DNA of 13,163 nucleotides from an uncultured Burkholderiales bacterium (GTDB lineage Bacteria; Pseudomonadota; Gammaproteobacteria; Burkholderiales; Burkholderiaceae_C). The stretch covers positions 1 through 13,163 of the forward strand of contig CAJBLW010000003.1 in NCBI GenBank assembly GCA_903953985.1. The letters run 5' to 3'. The position numbers and the translations under genes are program-made. The first letter of the stretch is position 1. Each line of letters starts with the position of its first letter. Below, piece by piece: positions 6,812-13,163 of the stretch. Under the pieces are notes generated by a model that was not told the origin of the DNA, did no database searches, and saw only the letters and a list, made by a program, of their open reading frames with translations.

Positions 6812-6821
6812 AGCAAAATAC

Positions 6822-8615
6822 ATGTCAGAAGCCCAAACCGTCCCCACACCGCCCACGGGCATCACCCCACAGCCTGGCATTGCCCAGCGTTTGTTGCGCC
6901 TGAAACCCTATTTTTGGCGCCAACGCAGCGTCTGGATGCTGGCCATTGGGGCCACTTTGGTCGCCGCCCTGACCGAACCCCTGATTCCCGCCCTCTTCCA
7001 GCCTTTGCTGGACAACGGCTTCGCCGAAAACAGTTTGCCCCTGTGGTCCATTCCACTGGTGGTCATTGGCCTTTTTGGCCTGCGTGGTCTGGCGCACTTT
7101 GTGGCGCAATACGCGCTGGCGCGTGTAACCAATGACGGCATGGAAAAACTGCGCGGGGACTTGTTTGCCAAACTGGTGCGGGCCGATTTGTCGCTTTTCA
7201 ATCGCCAGTCTGCCAGCGCGTTGTCCAACACGGTGGTGTACGAAGTGCAAATTGGTGCATCGCAGCTGGTGTCGGCTTTGATCGGCTTGACCCGCGACGG
7301 CTTCACCCTGCTGGCTCTCATTGGCTATTTGATGTGGCTGAACTGGCAGCTCACGTTGGTGGTATTCACTGTGGCTCCCGGCCTGAGCTGGATCATGAAA
7401 GTGCTGTCTCGCCGCTTGTATGGACTAACCAAGGAAAGCCAGAAAGCTACCGACGATCTGGCCTATGTGGTAGAAGAAAACGTGCTGGCCCACCGTATGG
7501 TGCGCCTGCATGGGGCCCAGGCGCAACAAATGGGGCGCTTCAATGCGCTGGGGCAGCGACTGCGGCGCTTGGCTCTCAAGTCCACGGTAGCCTCGGCCGC
7601 CATGACACCGCTGACGCAAATCATGGCAGCCATTGCCCTGTCCTTGGTGTTAGTGATCGCGCTGGTGCAGAGTCGTGAAGCCGCATCGGGAACCACGGTG
7701 GGCAGTTTTGTGGCCTTCATCACGGCCATGTTGATGCTGATCGCACCCATCAAACGTTTGGCCGATGTGGCCAACCCCATCACGCGGGGACTGGCCGCGC
7801 TGGAACGTGGTTTGGCCCTGATGCACGACGCGCCAGAAGAAAGCCAAGGCCAGCACGAAACGCAGCGGGCAAACGGCGCCCTGGAGTGGCAGGACGTGTC
7901 CGTTCAGTTCAACCCGGACGGTGCGCCCGCATTGGCGAACATCCATCTGAGCGTGGCGCCCGGCGAAACAGTGGCCCTAGTGGGCACGTCGGGGGCAGGC
8001 AAAACCACCCTGATCCAACTGTTGCCGCGCTTTTTGAGCCCGACCAGTGGTCTGGTGCTGCTCGATGGCGTGCCCCTGCCACTGTGGCAGCTGGACAGCT
8101 TGCGCAGCCAACTGGCCATGGTCAGTCAAGATGTGGTGATGTTCAACGACAGCTTGGCAGCCAATGTGAGCTTGGGCCACACGCCCGACCGAGATAAAGT
8201 GCGCCAATGCCTGGAAGCGGCGAATTTGTGGTCCCATGTGGAAACCTTGCCCCAAGGCATGGACACCGATTTGGGCCACAACGCCAACCAACTTTCAGGA
8301 GGGCAGCGCCAGCGCCTGGCGATTGCACGTGCCTTGTACAAGGATGCCCCCATTTTGATTCTGGACGAGGCCACCTCGGCACTTGACAACGAATCCGAAC
8401 GACTGGTGCAGGACGCCCTGCAAAAACTGATGCAGGGCCGCACGACCTTGATCGTGGCGCACCGACTGTCCACCATCGAGCATGCCGACCGGGTTATCGT
8501 GATGGAGCGCGGCCACATTGTCGAACAAGGTGCACCCGCCGAGTTGCTGGCACGGGGTGGCGCTTATGCGCGACTGCACCACCGAGGCGAATGGGCTCCT
8601 GAACTGCAGGCCTGA
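6822..8615 (+). CDS. msbA: Lipid A export ATP-binding/permease protein MsbA
   Basis: Homodimeric ABC exporter that flips core-lipid A across the inner membrane using ATP. 597 residues from the ATG at 6822. The N-terminal half (about 20-330) is the six-helix transmembrane domain, with hydrophobic segments around 38-60, 73-95, 155-190 and 265-310. The C-terminal half is the nucleotide-binding domain: Walker A GTSGAGKTT (388-396), Q-loop VSQD (434-437), signature LSGGQRQR (491-498), Walker B ILILDEATSALD (511-522) and switch His in VAHRLST (H547). The frame is open upstream to a TTG at 6738 and an ATG at 6786; those extra residues are polar and unlike the family, so MSEAQTV is preferred. It ends six bases from the convergent rng stop. 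lpxK, a frequent partner, is not adjacent. Another lipid-exporting ABC protein is possible, but the MsbA-type sequence and length fit best. Confidence 0.88.
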   Translation: MSEAQTVPTPPTGITPQPGIAQRLLRLKPYFWRQRSVWMLAIGATLVAALTEPLIPALFQPLLDNGFAENSLPLWSIPLVVIGLFGLRGLAHFVAQYALARVTNDGMEKLRGDLFAKLVRADLSLFNRQSASALSNTVVYEVQIGASQLVSALIGLTRDGFTLLALIGYLMWLNWQLTLVVFTVAPGLSWIMKVLSRRLYGLTKESQKATDDLAYVVEENVLAHRMVRLHGAQAQQMGRFNALGQRLRRLALKSTVASAAMTPLTQIMAAIALSLVLVIALVQSREAASGTTVGSFVAFITAMLMLIAPIKRLADVANPITRGLAALERGLALMHDAPEESQGQHETQRANGALEWQDVSVQFNPDGAPALANIHLSVAPGETVALVGTSGAGKTTLIQLLPRFLSPTSGLVLLDGVPLPLWQLDSLRSQLAMVSQDVVMFNDSLAANVSLGHTPDRDKVRQCLEAANLWSHVETLPQGMDTDLGHNANQLSGGQRQRLAIARALYKDAPILILDEATSALDNESERLVQDALQKLMQGRTTLIVAHRLSTIEHADRVIVMERGHIVEQGAPAELLARGGAYARLHHRGEWAPELQA

Positions 8616-8621
8616 GCGGCT

Positions 8622-10094
8622 TCAGAGCAGCACGATGTCGTATTGCTCAGGCCCCAAGGCGGCCTCGACTTGGAGTGAAATGGGCTTGGCAATGAAGTCC
8701 GACAAGCCCGCCAAGTGCTGGCTTTCTTCGTCCAGCAACAAGTCTATGACCCCCGAGGTGGCCACGATGCGGAACTCACGCGGGTTGAACTGACGCGCTT
8801 CGCGCAGGATCTCGCGCAAGATGTCGTACACCACCGAGCGCGGCGTCTTGACGATGCCCTTACCCTGGCAACTTGGGCAGGGTTCACACAGCATGTGGGC
8901 CAAGGATTCGCGGGTGCGTTTGCGCGTCATTTCCAGCAACCCCAATGACGAAAAGCCCCCTGCCATGGTTTTGACGCGGTCACGCGACAGCTGTTTGCGG
9001 AACTCGGTCAGCACAGACTCCTGGTGCTCGGGGCGGGCCATGTCGATGAAGTCGGCAATGATGATCCCGCCCAAGTTGCGCAGGCGCAGTTGCCGGGCAA
9101 TGGCCTGAGCTGCCTCCAAATTGGTTTTAAAAATGGTGTCTTCAAAGTTGCGCGCACCGACATAACCGCCCGTGTTCACATCCACCGTGGTCAGCGCCTC
9201 GGTTTGGTCAATGATCAGGTAGCCGCCCGATTTGAGTTCCACCCGCCGGCCCAACGCCTTGGCGATTTCTTCGTCAATGGCATACAGGTCAAAAATCGGG
9301 CGCTCACCCTTGTAAAGCTGCAGCCGTTCAGCCGCTTTGGGCATGAACTCTTGGCCAAAGGCCTGCAGATTGGCAAACTGCTCCTGCGAATCGATGCGGA
9401 TACTTTGCGTGGCCTCCCCCACCAAGTCGCGCAACACGCGCTGCAACAGCGTCAGGTCTTGGTGTAACACAGATGCAGGAGGCAGGCGCAGCGAGGCCTC
9501 CTTGATGCGCGTCCAGGTCTTGCGCAGGTAGGCGATGTCGTCTTGCAACTCTTCGTCGCTCGAGTCTTCGGCATTGGTGCGCAAGATGAAGCCCCCCCCG
9601 GCCGGTCCCACCAAAGCCTGCACCCTTTGGCGCAGCGCATCGCGTTGCTCGGCCGGTATTTTTTGCGACACCCCGATGTGGTCGTCTTGCGGCAAAAACA
9701 CCAGATGCCGGCCTGCAATGCTGATCTGGGTGGACAGGCGCGCACCCTTGGTGCCCATGGGGTCCTTGATCACCTGCACCATGATGGCGCGGCCTTCGAA
9801 TACCTGCTTTTCAATCGGCACCAACGGCTGGCCGGTGCGGGCTGAGGCCGCCTCGCCTTCGGCGTGTTTTTGCCAAACATCGGCCACATGCAAAAAAGCC
9901 GCTTTGTCGAGGCCAATGTCGATGAAGGCTGATTGCATGCCGGGCAGAACACGGGCCACTTTGCCCAGGTACACATTGCCCACCAGACCGCGTTCCAGCG
10001 TGCGCTCGACATGCAGCTCTTGCACCGCACCAAATTCGACCACAGCGACCCGTGTTTCCTGGGGCGACCAATTGACCAAAATATCTTGTTGCAT
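8622..10094 (-). CDS. rng: Ribonuclease G
   Basis: Endoribonuclease of the RNase E/G family, which matures the 5' end of 16S rRNA and cleaves some mRNAs. 490 residues, the usual RNase G length, without the long RNase E tail. Visible: start-proximal ILVNWSPQETRVA; an embedded S1 domain (about 35-130, RGLVGNVYLGKVARVLPG, AFIDIGLDKAAFLH); catalytic metal aspartates in TTVDVNTGG (D305) and ADFIDMARPEHQ (D348); and the zinc-link CPSC (C406, C409). The start was set at ATG 10094 from the family N-terminus. ATG 10103 and TTG 10175 (overlapping the maf stop) are in-frame alternatives, and none has a clear Shine-Dalgarno. Last gene of the hemF-rng run, 77 bases after maf; maf-rng adjacency is common in proteobacteria. 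A run of eight G (minus strand, 9592-9599) encodes three Gly near residue 167. Confidence 0.95.
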   Translation of the reverse strand: MQQDILVNWSPQETRVAVVEFGAVQELHVERTLERGLVGNVYLGKVARVLPGMQSAFIDIGLDKAAFLHVADVWQKHAEGEAASARTGQPLVPIEKQVFEGRAIMVQVIKDPMGTKGARLSTQISIAGRHLVFLPQDDHIGVSQKIPAEQRDALRQRVQALVGPAGGGFILRTNAEDSSDEELQDDIAYLRKTWTRIKEASLRLPPASVLHQDLTLLQRVLRDLVGEATQSIRIDSQEQFANLQAFGQEFMPKAAERLQLYKGERPIFDLYAIDEEIAKALGRRVELKSGGYLIIDQTEALTTVDVNTGGYVGARNFEDTIFKTNLEAAQAIARQLRLRNLGGIIIADFIDMARPEHQESVLTEFRKQLSRDRVKTMAGGFSSLGLLEMTRKRTRESLAHMLCEPCPSCQGKGIVKTPRSVVYDILREILREARQFNPREFRIVATSGVIDLLLDEESQHLAGLSDFIAKPISLQVEAALGPEQYDIVLL

Positions 10095-10171
10095 GGAGGG
10101 CATCAGATGGGGAAAAGGAATAAATTCAGAAAACGACAAAGCACCAAAAGCGCCTTGGCTTGAGCGAACAC

Positions 10172-10774
10172 TCAACAGCGCACGCCCAAGGACCGCAGCA
10201 AACCGGCGGTCTCGAACAGCGGCAAACCCATGATGCCTGAATAACTGCCCCGGATCTGTTCAATATGGGCAGCCGCCCTGCCCTGTACCCCGTAAGCACC
10301 GGCTTTGCCCAAGGGCTCGCCTGAGGCCACGTAGACCTTGATCTGTGCGGGCGTCATGGGCGCGAAGCGCACCCAGGACTCGGACACAGCCGACACCCGC
10401 TTGGTCCCCTTTTGCACCGCCACGGCCGTCAACACGCGGTGGCTTTGGCCCGCTAGGCGCGTCAAGATGCGCTTTGCATCGGACTCGTCTGCTGGCTTGC
10501 CCAAAATCTCGCGCCCCAGGCACACGGTGGTGTCGGCGCACAACACGGGCGCAGCAGGCAAGCCCTGGCGCTTCAAGCGCTGCACCGCGGCATCGAGTTT
10601 GAGGCCTGTGACCCGTGCCACATAACGCGCAGGCGCTTCCGCACCCCGCACATCTTCCAGCGACTCGGCGTCCTCTTCAGGCGAGGCCAGCAGCAGCCTG
10701 TGGGCCACACCGATCTGGTCAAGGAGCTGGCTGCGCCGAGGGCTTTGAGAGGCGAGATAAATGAAGTCGCTCAT
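10172..10774 (-). CDS. maf: Maf family nucleotide pyrophosphatase (YhdE-type, dTTP/UTP pyrophosphatase)
   Basis: Hydrolyses nucleoside triphosphates (dTTP, UTP and modified forms in the YhdE group) to monophosphate and pyrophosphate, cleaning the nucleotide pool. 200 residues. Visible: the N-terminal LASQSPRRSQLL (7-18), the catalytic Asp in CADTTV (D81), GKAGAYGVQGRAA (156-168) and SYSGIMGLPLFET (177-189). The last two resemble the YhdE subgroup more than YceF. The start is ATG 10774, which overlaps the rlmH stop as ATGA (10774-10771), a sign of translational coupling. The frame continues upstream to 10810, inside rlmH, but that part is unlike the family. Substrate preference is inferred from subgroup motifs. 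Confidence 0.92.
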   Translation of the reverse strand: MSDFIYLASQSPRRSQLLDQIGVAHRLLLASPEEDAESLEDVRGAEAPARYVARVTGLKLDAAVQRLKRQGLPAAPVLCADTTVCLGREILGKPADESDAKRILTRLAGQSHRVLTAVAVQKGTKRVSAVSESWVRFAPMTPAQIKVYVASGEPLGKAGAYGVQGRAAAHIEQIRGSYSGIMGLPLFETAGLLRSLGVRC

Positions 10775-11238
10775 TCGCGGTGGTAGGGGTGATTGGCGTT
10801 GATTGACCAAGCGCGGTAGAGCTGTTCAATCAGCAGCACTCGCGCCATGGCGTGGGGCAAAGTCAGGTCAGACAAGCGAATGCGCTCGTGAGCGGCTTGC
10901 CGAAACTCGGGATCCAGCCCGTCGGGGCCACCGATGACCAAGGCCACATCGTCACCGCCGAGCTGCCAATTGGTCAAGCGCGTGGCCAGAGCCTGGGTGG
11001 TAAGAGAGGTGCCGCGCTCGTCGAGCACCACGATGCGGGTGCCACGCGGAATGGCCGCTTCTATGCGCTGGCGCTCTGCGGCGTACAGGTTGGGCAGGGT
11101 TTTGGAGCCTCGGGGCTCGGTTTTCACGGCCTTGAGCTCGACCTTGAGCTCAGGCGGAAACCGTTTGGCGTAATCCTCCCAAGCGGTCTGCGCCCAGTCA
11201 GGCACGCGCAGGCCGACCGCAACGATCAGCAGCTTCAT
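10771..11238 (-). CDS. rlmH: 23S rRNA (pseudouridine1915-N3)-methyltransferase RlmH
   Basis: SPOUT-class methyltransferase that methylates pseudouridine 1915 in helix 69 of 23S rRNA on assembled 70S ribosomes, using S-adenosylmethionine. 155 residues, exactly the usual size. Visible: MKLLIVAVG at the start, LDERG (72-76), the SAM-binding IGGPDGL (102-108) and the C-terminal knot segment LTLPHAMARVLLIEQLYRA (125-143) ending HPYHRE. Start ATG 11238, six bases after the rsfS stop; its stop overlaps the maf start. rsfS-rlmH adjacency (ybeB-ybeA) is widely conserved. Confidence 0.97.
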   Translation of the reverse strand: MKLLIVAVGLRVPDWAQTAWEDYAKRFPPELKVELKAVKTEPRGSKTLPNLYAAERQRIEAAIPRGTRIVVLDERGTSLTTQALATRLTNWQLGGDDVALVIGGPDGLDPEFRQAAHERIRLSDLTLPHAMARVLLIEQLYRAWSINANHPYHRE

Positions 11239-11244
11239 GCAGGA

Positions 11245-12027
11245 TCAATCGGCTTTGCGGCGACTGGCCGCTTGCACCGGCTTGCGGGCTGGGGCCTTTT
11301 TGGCAGCCGGCTTGGCGGCAGACTTTGCCGCGGGCTTGCCTACCGTTTTCAGGGTGGGTTTACTGGTGGTGCTGCTGGGTTTGACCACGGACTTGGTAGC
11401 CGTTTTAGACGCGGGCTTGGCGGTCGTTTTAGGGGTCGATTTAACTGCAGACTTGGCAGTGGTTTTAGTGGCCGCTTTTAATGCTGTTTTACCGGCTGGT
11501 TTGGCCGCCGCTTTGGTGGCAGGCTTACTGGATTTGGTCGGAGCCTTCAAGGCGGGCTTGGCTTTCGCAGCAGGCTTGGCCGTGGTGGTTTTGCTGGTGG
11601 CTTTTTTAGCCACAGAATTCTTGATATGACCTTTGACTTCGGCTGTCGCCTCGGGCTTGGGTGCACCAAACTTCAGACGTACCGGTGTTCCACCCCAGAT
11701 CTCTTCAAGGTTGTAATAAGTGCGAATGGTGGGCTGCATCACGTGCACCACGGCTGGGCCGCAATCGACAATGATCCACTCGCCGTTGTCTTCGCCCTCA
11801 ATGCGGGGTTTGCCAAAGCCGGCGTTGCGCACTTTGTCACGCACGCTGGCGGCCAAGGCTTTGGTCTGGCGGTTGGAGGTACCCGAGGCAATGATGACCC
11901 GCTCAAACAAAGAGGAAAGGTGCTCGGTGTCAAACACCTGAATCTCTTGGGCCTTGACGTCCTCCAGAGCGTCCACAATGGTTCTCTGGAGTTTTTGAAT
12001 GTCTTTTTTGGCTGCGTTATCGGTCAT
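11245..12027 (-). CDS. rsfS: Ribosomal silencing factor RsfS with a long basic C-terminal tail
   Basis: RsfS (Iojap/YbeB family) binds uL14 on the 50S subunit and blocks joining to 30S in starvation. The family core is residues 1 to about 122: VDALEDVKAQEIQVFD, ERVIIASGTSNRQTKALA, GEWIIVDCGPAVVHVM (the WxxxDxGxxxVHxF-type motif, with Met at the last position), TYYNLEEIWG. The core is near the normal family size (E. coli YbeB is about 105 residues). Residues about 124-260 are a low-complexity tail of Lys, Ala, Thr, Pro and Ser, with 30 Lys in the last 122 residues and no acidic residue in that part until the final Asp, resembling histone H1 or AlgP-type tails. The start at ATG 12027 shares its A with the nadD stop (TGATG), indicating coupling; a TTG at 12030 is a less likely start. 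Confidence 0.93.
   Translation of the reverse strand: MTDNAAKKDIQKLQRTIVDALEDVKAQEIQVFDTEHLSSLFERVIIASGTSNRQTKALAASVRDKVRNAGFGKPRIEGEDNGEWIIVDCGPAVVHVMQPTIRTYYNLEEIWGGTPVRLKFGAPKPEATAEVKGHIKNSVAKKATSKTTTAKPAAKAKPALKAPTKSSKPATKAAAKPAGKTALKAATKTTAKSAVKSTPKTTAKPASKTATKSVVKPSSTTSKPTLKTVGKPAAKSAAKPAAKKAPARKPVQAASRRKAD
11248..11658 (-). repeat. Low-complexity Lys/Ala/Thr/Pro repeat region encoding the RsfS tail
   Basis: About 410 bases of degenerate short repeats in the 3' half of rsfS. At protein level, units such as AKPAAK, TTAKPASK and AVKSTPK recur with Lys about every three to five residues. The DNA units are related but not identical, so it is degenerate rather than a clean tandem array. Confidence 0.75.
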
Positions 12028-12668
12028 CAATGGGGCCTGTAAAGGTGGTGTTCGTGAATATAGCGCTCAACAGCGGGGGGAACCAAGCCTGTCAGGGCCT
12101 GCTCTGTGGCCGCCAGCATACGGATGTCGGTGGCACTGTGGGGCATCAACGGCATGTCCAGAGTGCGAATGCGCGCTTGCAGCGTGTTAGAAAGGGGTTG
12201 GCTTGTGGGTGCCGTGCCTGATTCTTCGTTCCAAGCACGCACGACCACATCACGGCCTGCGGCGCAGATTATAGCGATGCGCCCGATTTCACCAATTTGG
12301 TGCCAGGAGGGCAAGGACCGCCGCTGGTCGTCACCAATGAGCAAAAACAGCTGCGCCTTCGGGTATTCGGCCTGCAGTTCATGCAAGGTATCCACCGTGT
12401 AGCTGGGACCGGATCGGCAGATTTCACGCTCGTCCACCACAACGGGCGGCAAATTCGCAAAGGCCAGTCGGGTCATGGCCACACGGTTGACGGCATCAGA
12501 CAACTGACGCGGTTTGTGCCAAGCATCACCCGTGGGTAAAACACGCACTTGCTGGAGTTGCAACTGCACGATGGCCGCCTCCACCAAGGCCACATGCGCC
12601 AGGTGCGGTGGATCAAAAGCTCCACCAAAAACACCCAGGCGCTGTATGCCAACCATGGCATTTGGCAT
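12027..12668 (-). CDS. nadD: Nicotinate-nucleotide adenylyltransferase NadD
   Basis: Joins nicotinate mononucleotide and ATP to form deamido-NAD in NAD synthesis. 213 residues from ATG 12668. Visible: the nucleotidyltransferase motif GVFGGAFDPPHLAHV (12-26, with the HxxH-type active site HLAH), the substrate segment SGPSYTVDTLHEL, LFLLIGDDQ, and the C-terminal SATDIR (178-183), equivalent to the usual S-x-T-x-I-R. The next ATG (12656) would give a start four residues shorter and is equally plausible. A TTG at 12686 overlaps the hemF stop. None has a clear Shine-Dalgarno. Its stop overlaps the rsfS start as TGATG. nadD-rsfS-rlmH is a common order. Confidence 0.95.
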   Translation of the reverse strand: MPNAMVGIQRLGVFGGAFDPPHLAHVALVEAAIVQLQLQQVRVLPTGDAWHKPRQLSDAVNRVAMTRLAFANLPPVVVDEREICRSGPSYTVDTLHELQAEYPKAQLFLLIGDDQRRSLPSWHQIGEIGRIAIICAAGRDVVVRAWNEESGTAPTSQPLSNTLQARIRTLDMPLMPHSATDIRMLAATEQALTGLVPPAVERYIHEHHLYRPH

Positions 12669-12682
12669 CGCAGTCGGCAGGT

Positions 12683-13163
12683 TCAAACCCAGTCCTTGGG
12701 AACCAGAAAATGACTGAGCAAACGCGATTCAGGCGATTCCGGCGGATCCTCGCGTTGATAAGACCAGCGAACTTCAGGCGGCATGGACAGCAAGATCGAT
12801 TCGGTGCGGCCACCGGACTGCAAACCGAAATGCGTGCCCCGGTCCCAGACCAGGTTGAACTCGACATAGCGGCCCCGGCGGTAGAGCTGAAAATCGCGTT
12901 CGCGCTCGCAATAAGGCGTGTCCTTGCGGCGCATCACGATGGGCATGTATGCCGTCAGCAGTGAATCGGCCACACTTTGCAGCATGGCAAAGCTCTGGTC
13001 CATGCCCAAGTCGGAAAAGTCGTCGAAGAAGATTCCGCCCACACAGCGTTGCTCGCGGCGATGCTTGTTGCAAAAATAGTCATCACACCAGGTCTTGAAG
13101 CGAGGGTGCAAATCCTCGCCAAACGGAGTCAATGCATCCTTGCAAGTCTGGTGGAAATGCACC
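12683..13163 (-). CDS. hemF: Oxygen-dependent coproporphyrinogen III oxidase HemF (5' partial)
   Basis: Converts coproporphyrinogen III to protoporphyrinogen IX using O2 in haem synthesis; a cytosolic dimer. Only the C-terminal ~160 residues are in the window and the start lies beyond base 13163. Visible conserved blocks are PFGEDLHPRFKTWCDDYF, EQRCVGGIFFDD, the RRGRYVEFNLVWDRGTHFG block, LQSGGRTESILLSMPP, and the terminal FLVPKDWV. The partial frame begins with a GTG that is an internal Val codon (VHFHQTCKD aligning with the family's IHWHR region), not a start. It is the first visible gene of the run and ends 14 bases before the chosen nadD start. Use of the O2-dependent enzyme fits an aerobic or facultative lifestyle. 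Confidence 0.96.
   Translation of the reverse strand, partial: VHFHQTCKDALTPFGEDLHPRFKTWCDDYFCNKHRREQRCVGGIFFDDFSDLGMDQSFAMLQSVADSLLTAYMPIVMRRKDTPYCERERDFQLYRRGRYVEFNLVWDRGTHFGLQSGGRTESILLSMPPEVRWSYQREDPPESPESRLLSHFLVPKDWV

Larger units (their letters stand above)
6681..6821. other. Divergent control region between tolB and msbA
   Basis: 141 bases separate the two divergent genes. It must hold the tolB-pal-cpoB promoter and the msbA promoter. No strong consensus promoter is visible for tolB; TACGAT (minus strand, near 6710-6715) is a weak -10 candidate. A T7 run (6733-6739) and two adjacent inverted repeats occupy the middle. Confidence 0.6.

Noticed and set aside
9535..10233. Plus-strand 232-codon frame opposite rng
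   Set aside because: Antisense to a gene with clear catalytic motifs; its composition (Cys/Ser/Pro/Arg-rich) is typical of shadow frames.
10852..11481. Plus-strand 209-codon frame ending in Gly/Phe/Arg repeats
   Set aside because: Antisense to rlmH and the rsfS tail; the repeats are a shadow of the tail codons.
11237..11629. Plus-strand frame of Ala/Leu/Val repeats opposite the RsfS tail
   Set aside because: It looks like a hydrophobic repeat protein, but it is the antisense reading of Lys/Ala/Thr repeats (for example GCC read as GGC, AAG as CTT). No gene-like start region or known motif.

Overview
The window is ordinary chromosomal housekeeping DNA from a betaproteobacterium. It is most likely Burkholderiales, in the Comamonadaceae range (Limnohabitans, Rhodoferax or Polaromonas-like). 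This placement rests on protein character and gene order (a tolB-pal-cpoB block, and a hemF-nadD-rsfS-rlmH-maf-rng run), not on a search. Coding density is very high. There is no CRISPR array, insertion sequence, integrase or phage gene, and no gene-free stretch over 300 bases.

Layout. (1) 1-1734, plus strand: an ABC-F ATPase that is YheS-like over most of its length, cut at its 5' side by the window edge, followed by a terminator hairpin. (2) 6680 down to 1865, minus strand: tolB, pal, cpoB, a YeeE/YedE-family sulfur-compound transporter, tcdA, then tRNA-Lys(TTT) with its own perfect -10 box and its own terminator. (3) 6681-6821: a divergent control region holding two adjacent inverted repeats. 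(4) 6822-8615, plus strand: msbA, the lipid A flippase. (5) 13163 down to 8622, minus strand: hemF (5' end outside the window), nadD, rsfS, rlmH, maf, rng, tightly packed with stop/start overlaps at two junctions (TGATG and ATGA) and so probably one operon.

How the genes work together. The tol-pal block keeps the outer membrane tied to the cell wall during division, and msbA feeds lipid A to the same outer membrane. tcdA finishes the t6A37 modification of tRNAs that read ANN codons. The tRNA-Lys(TTT) encoded next to it is such a tRNA. The hemF-rng run mixes cofactor synthesis (haem, NAD), ribosome control (RsfS, RlmH), a nucleotide-cleaning enzyme (Maf) and RNA processing (RNase G).

I saw no clearly new biological system. 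The points most worth checking are: (a) the first ~50 codons of the ABC-F gene look like EttA while the rest is YheS, with the switch inside the conserved Walker B block, so it is either a natural hybrid or an assembly artefact; (b) RsfS carries a ~137-residue Lys/Ala/Pro/Thr tail like histone H1; (c) a transporter-tcdA pair lies between cpoB and tRNA-Lys, where some other proteobacteria carry queE-queC. Family and synteny comparisons are from memory. No alignment or search was run.
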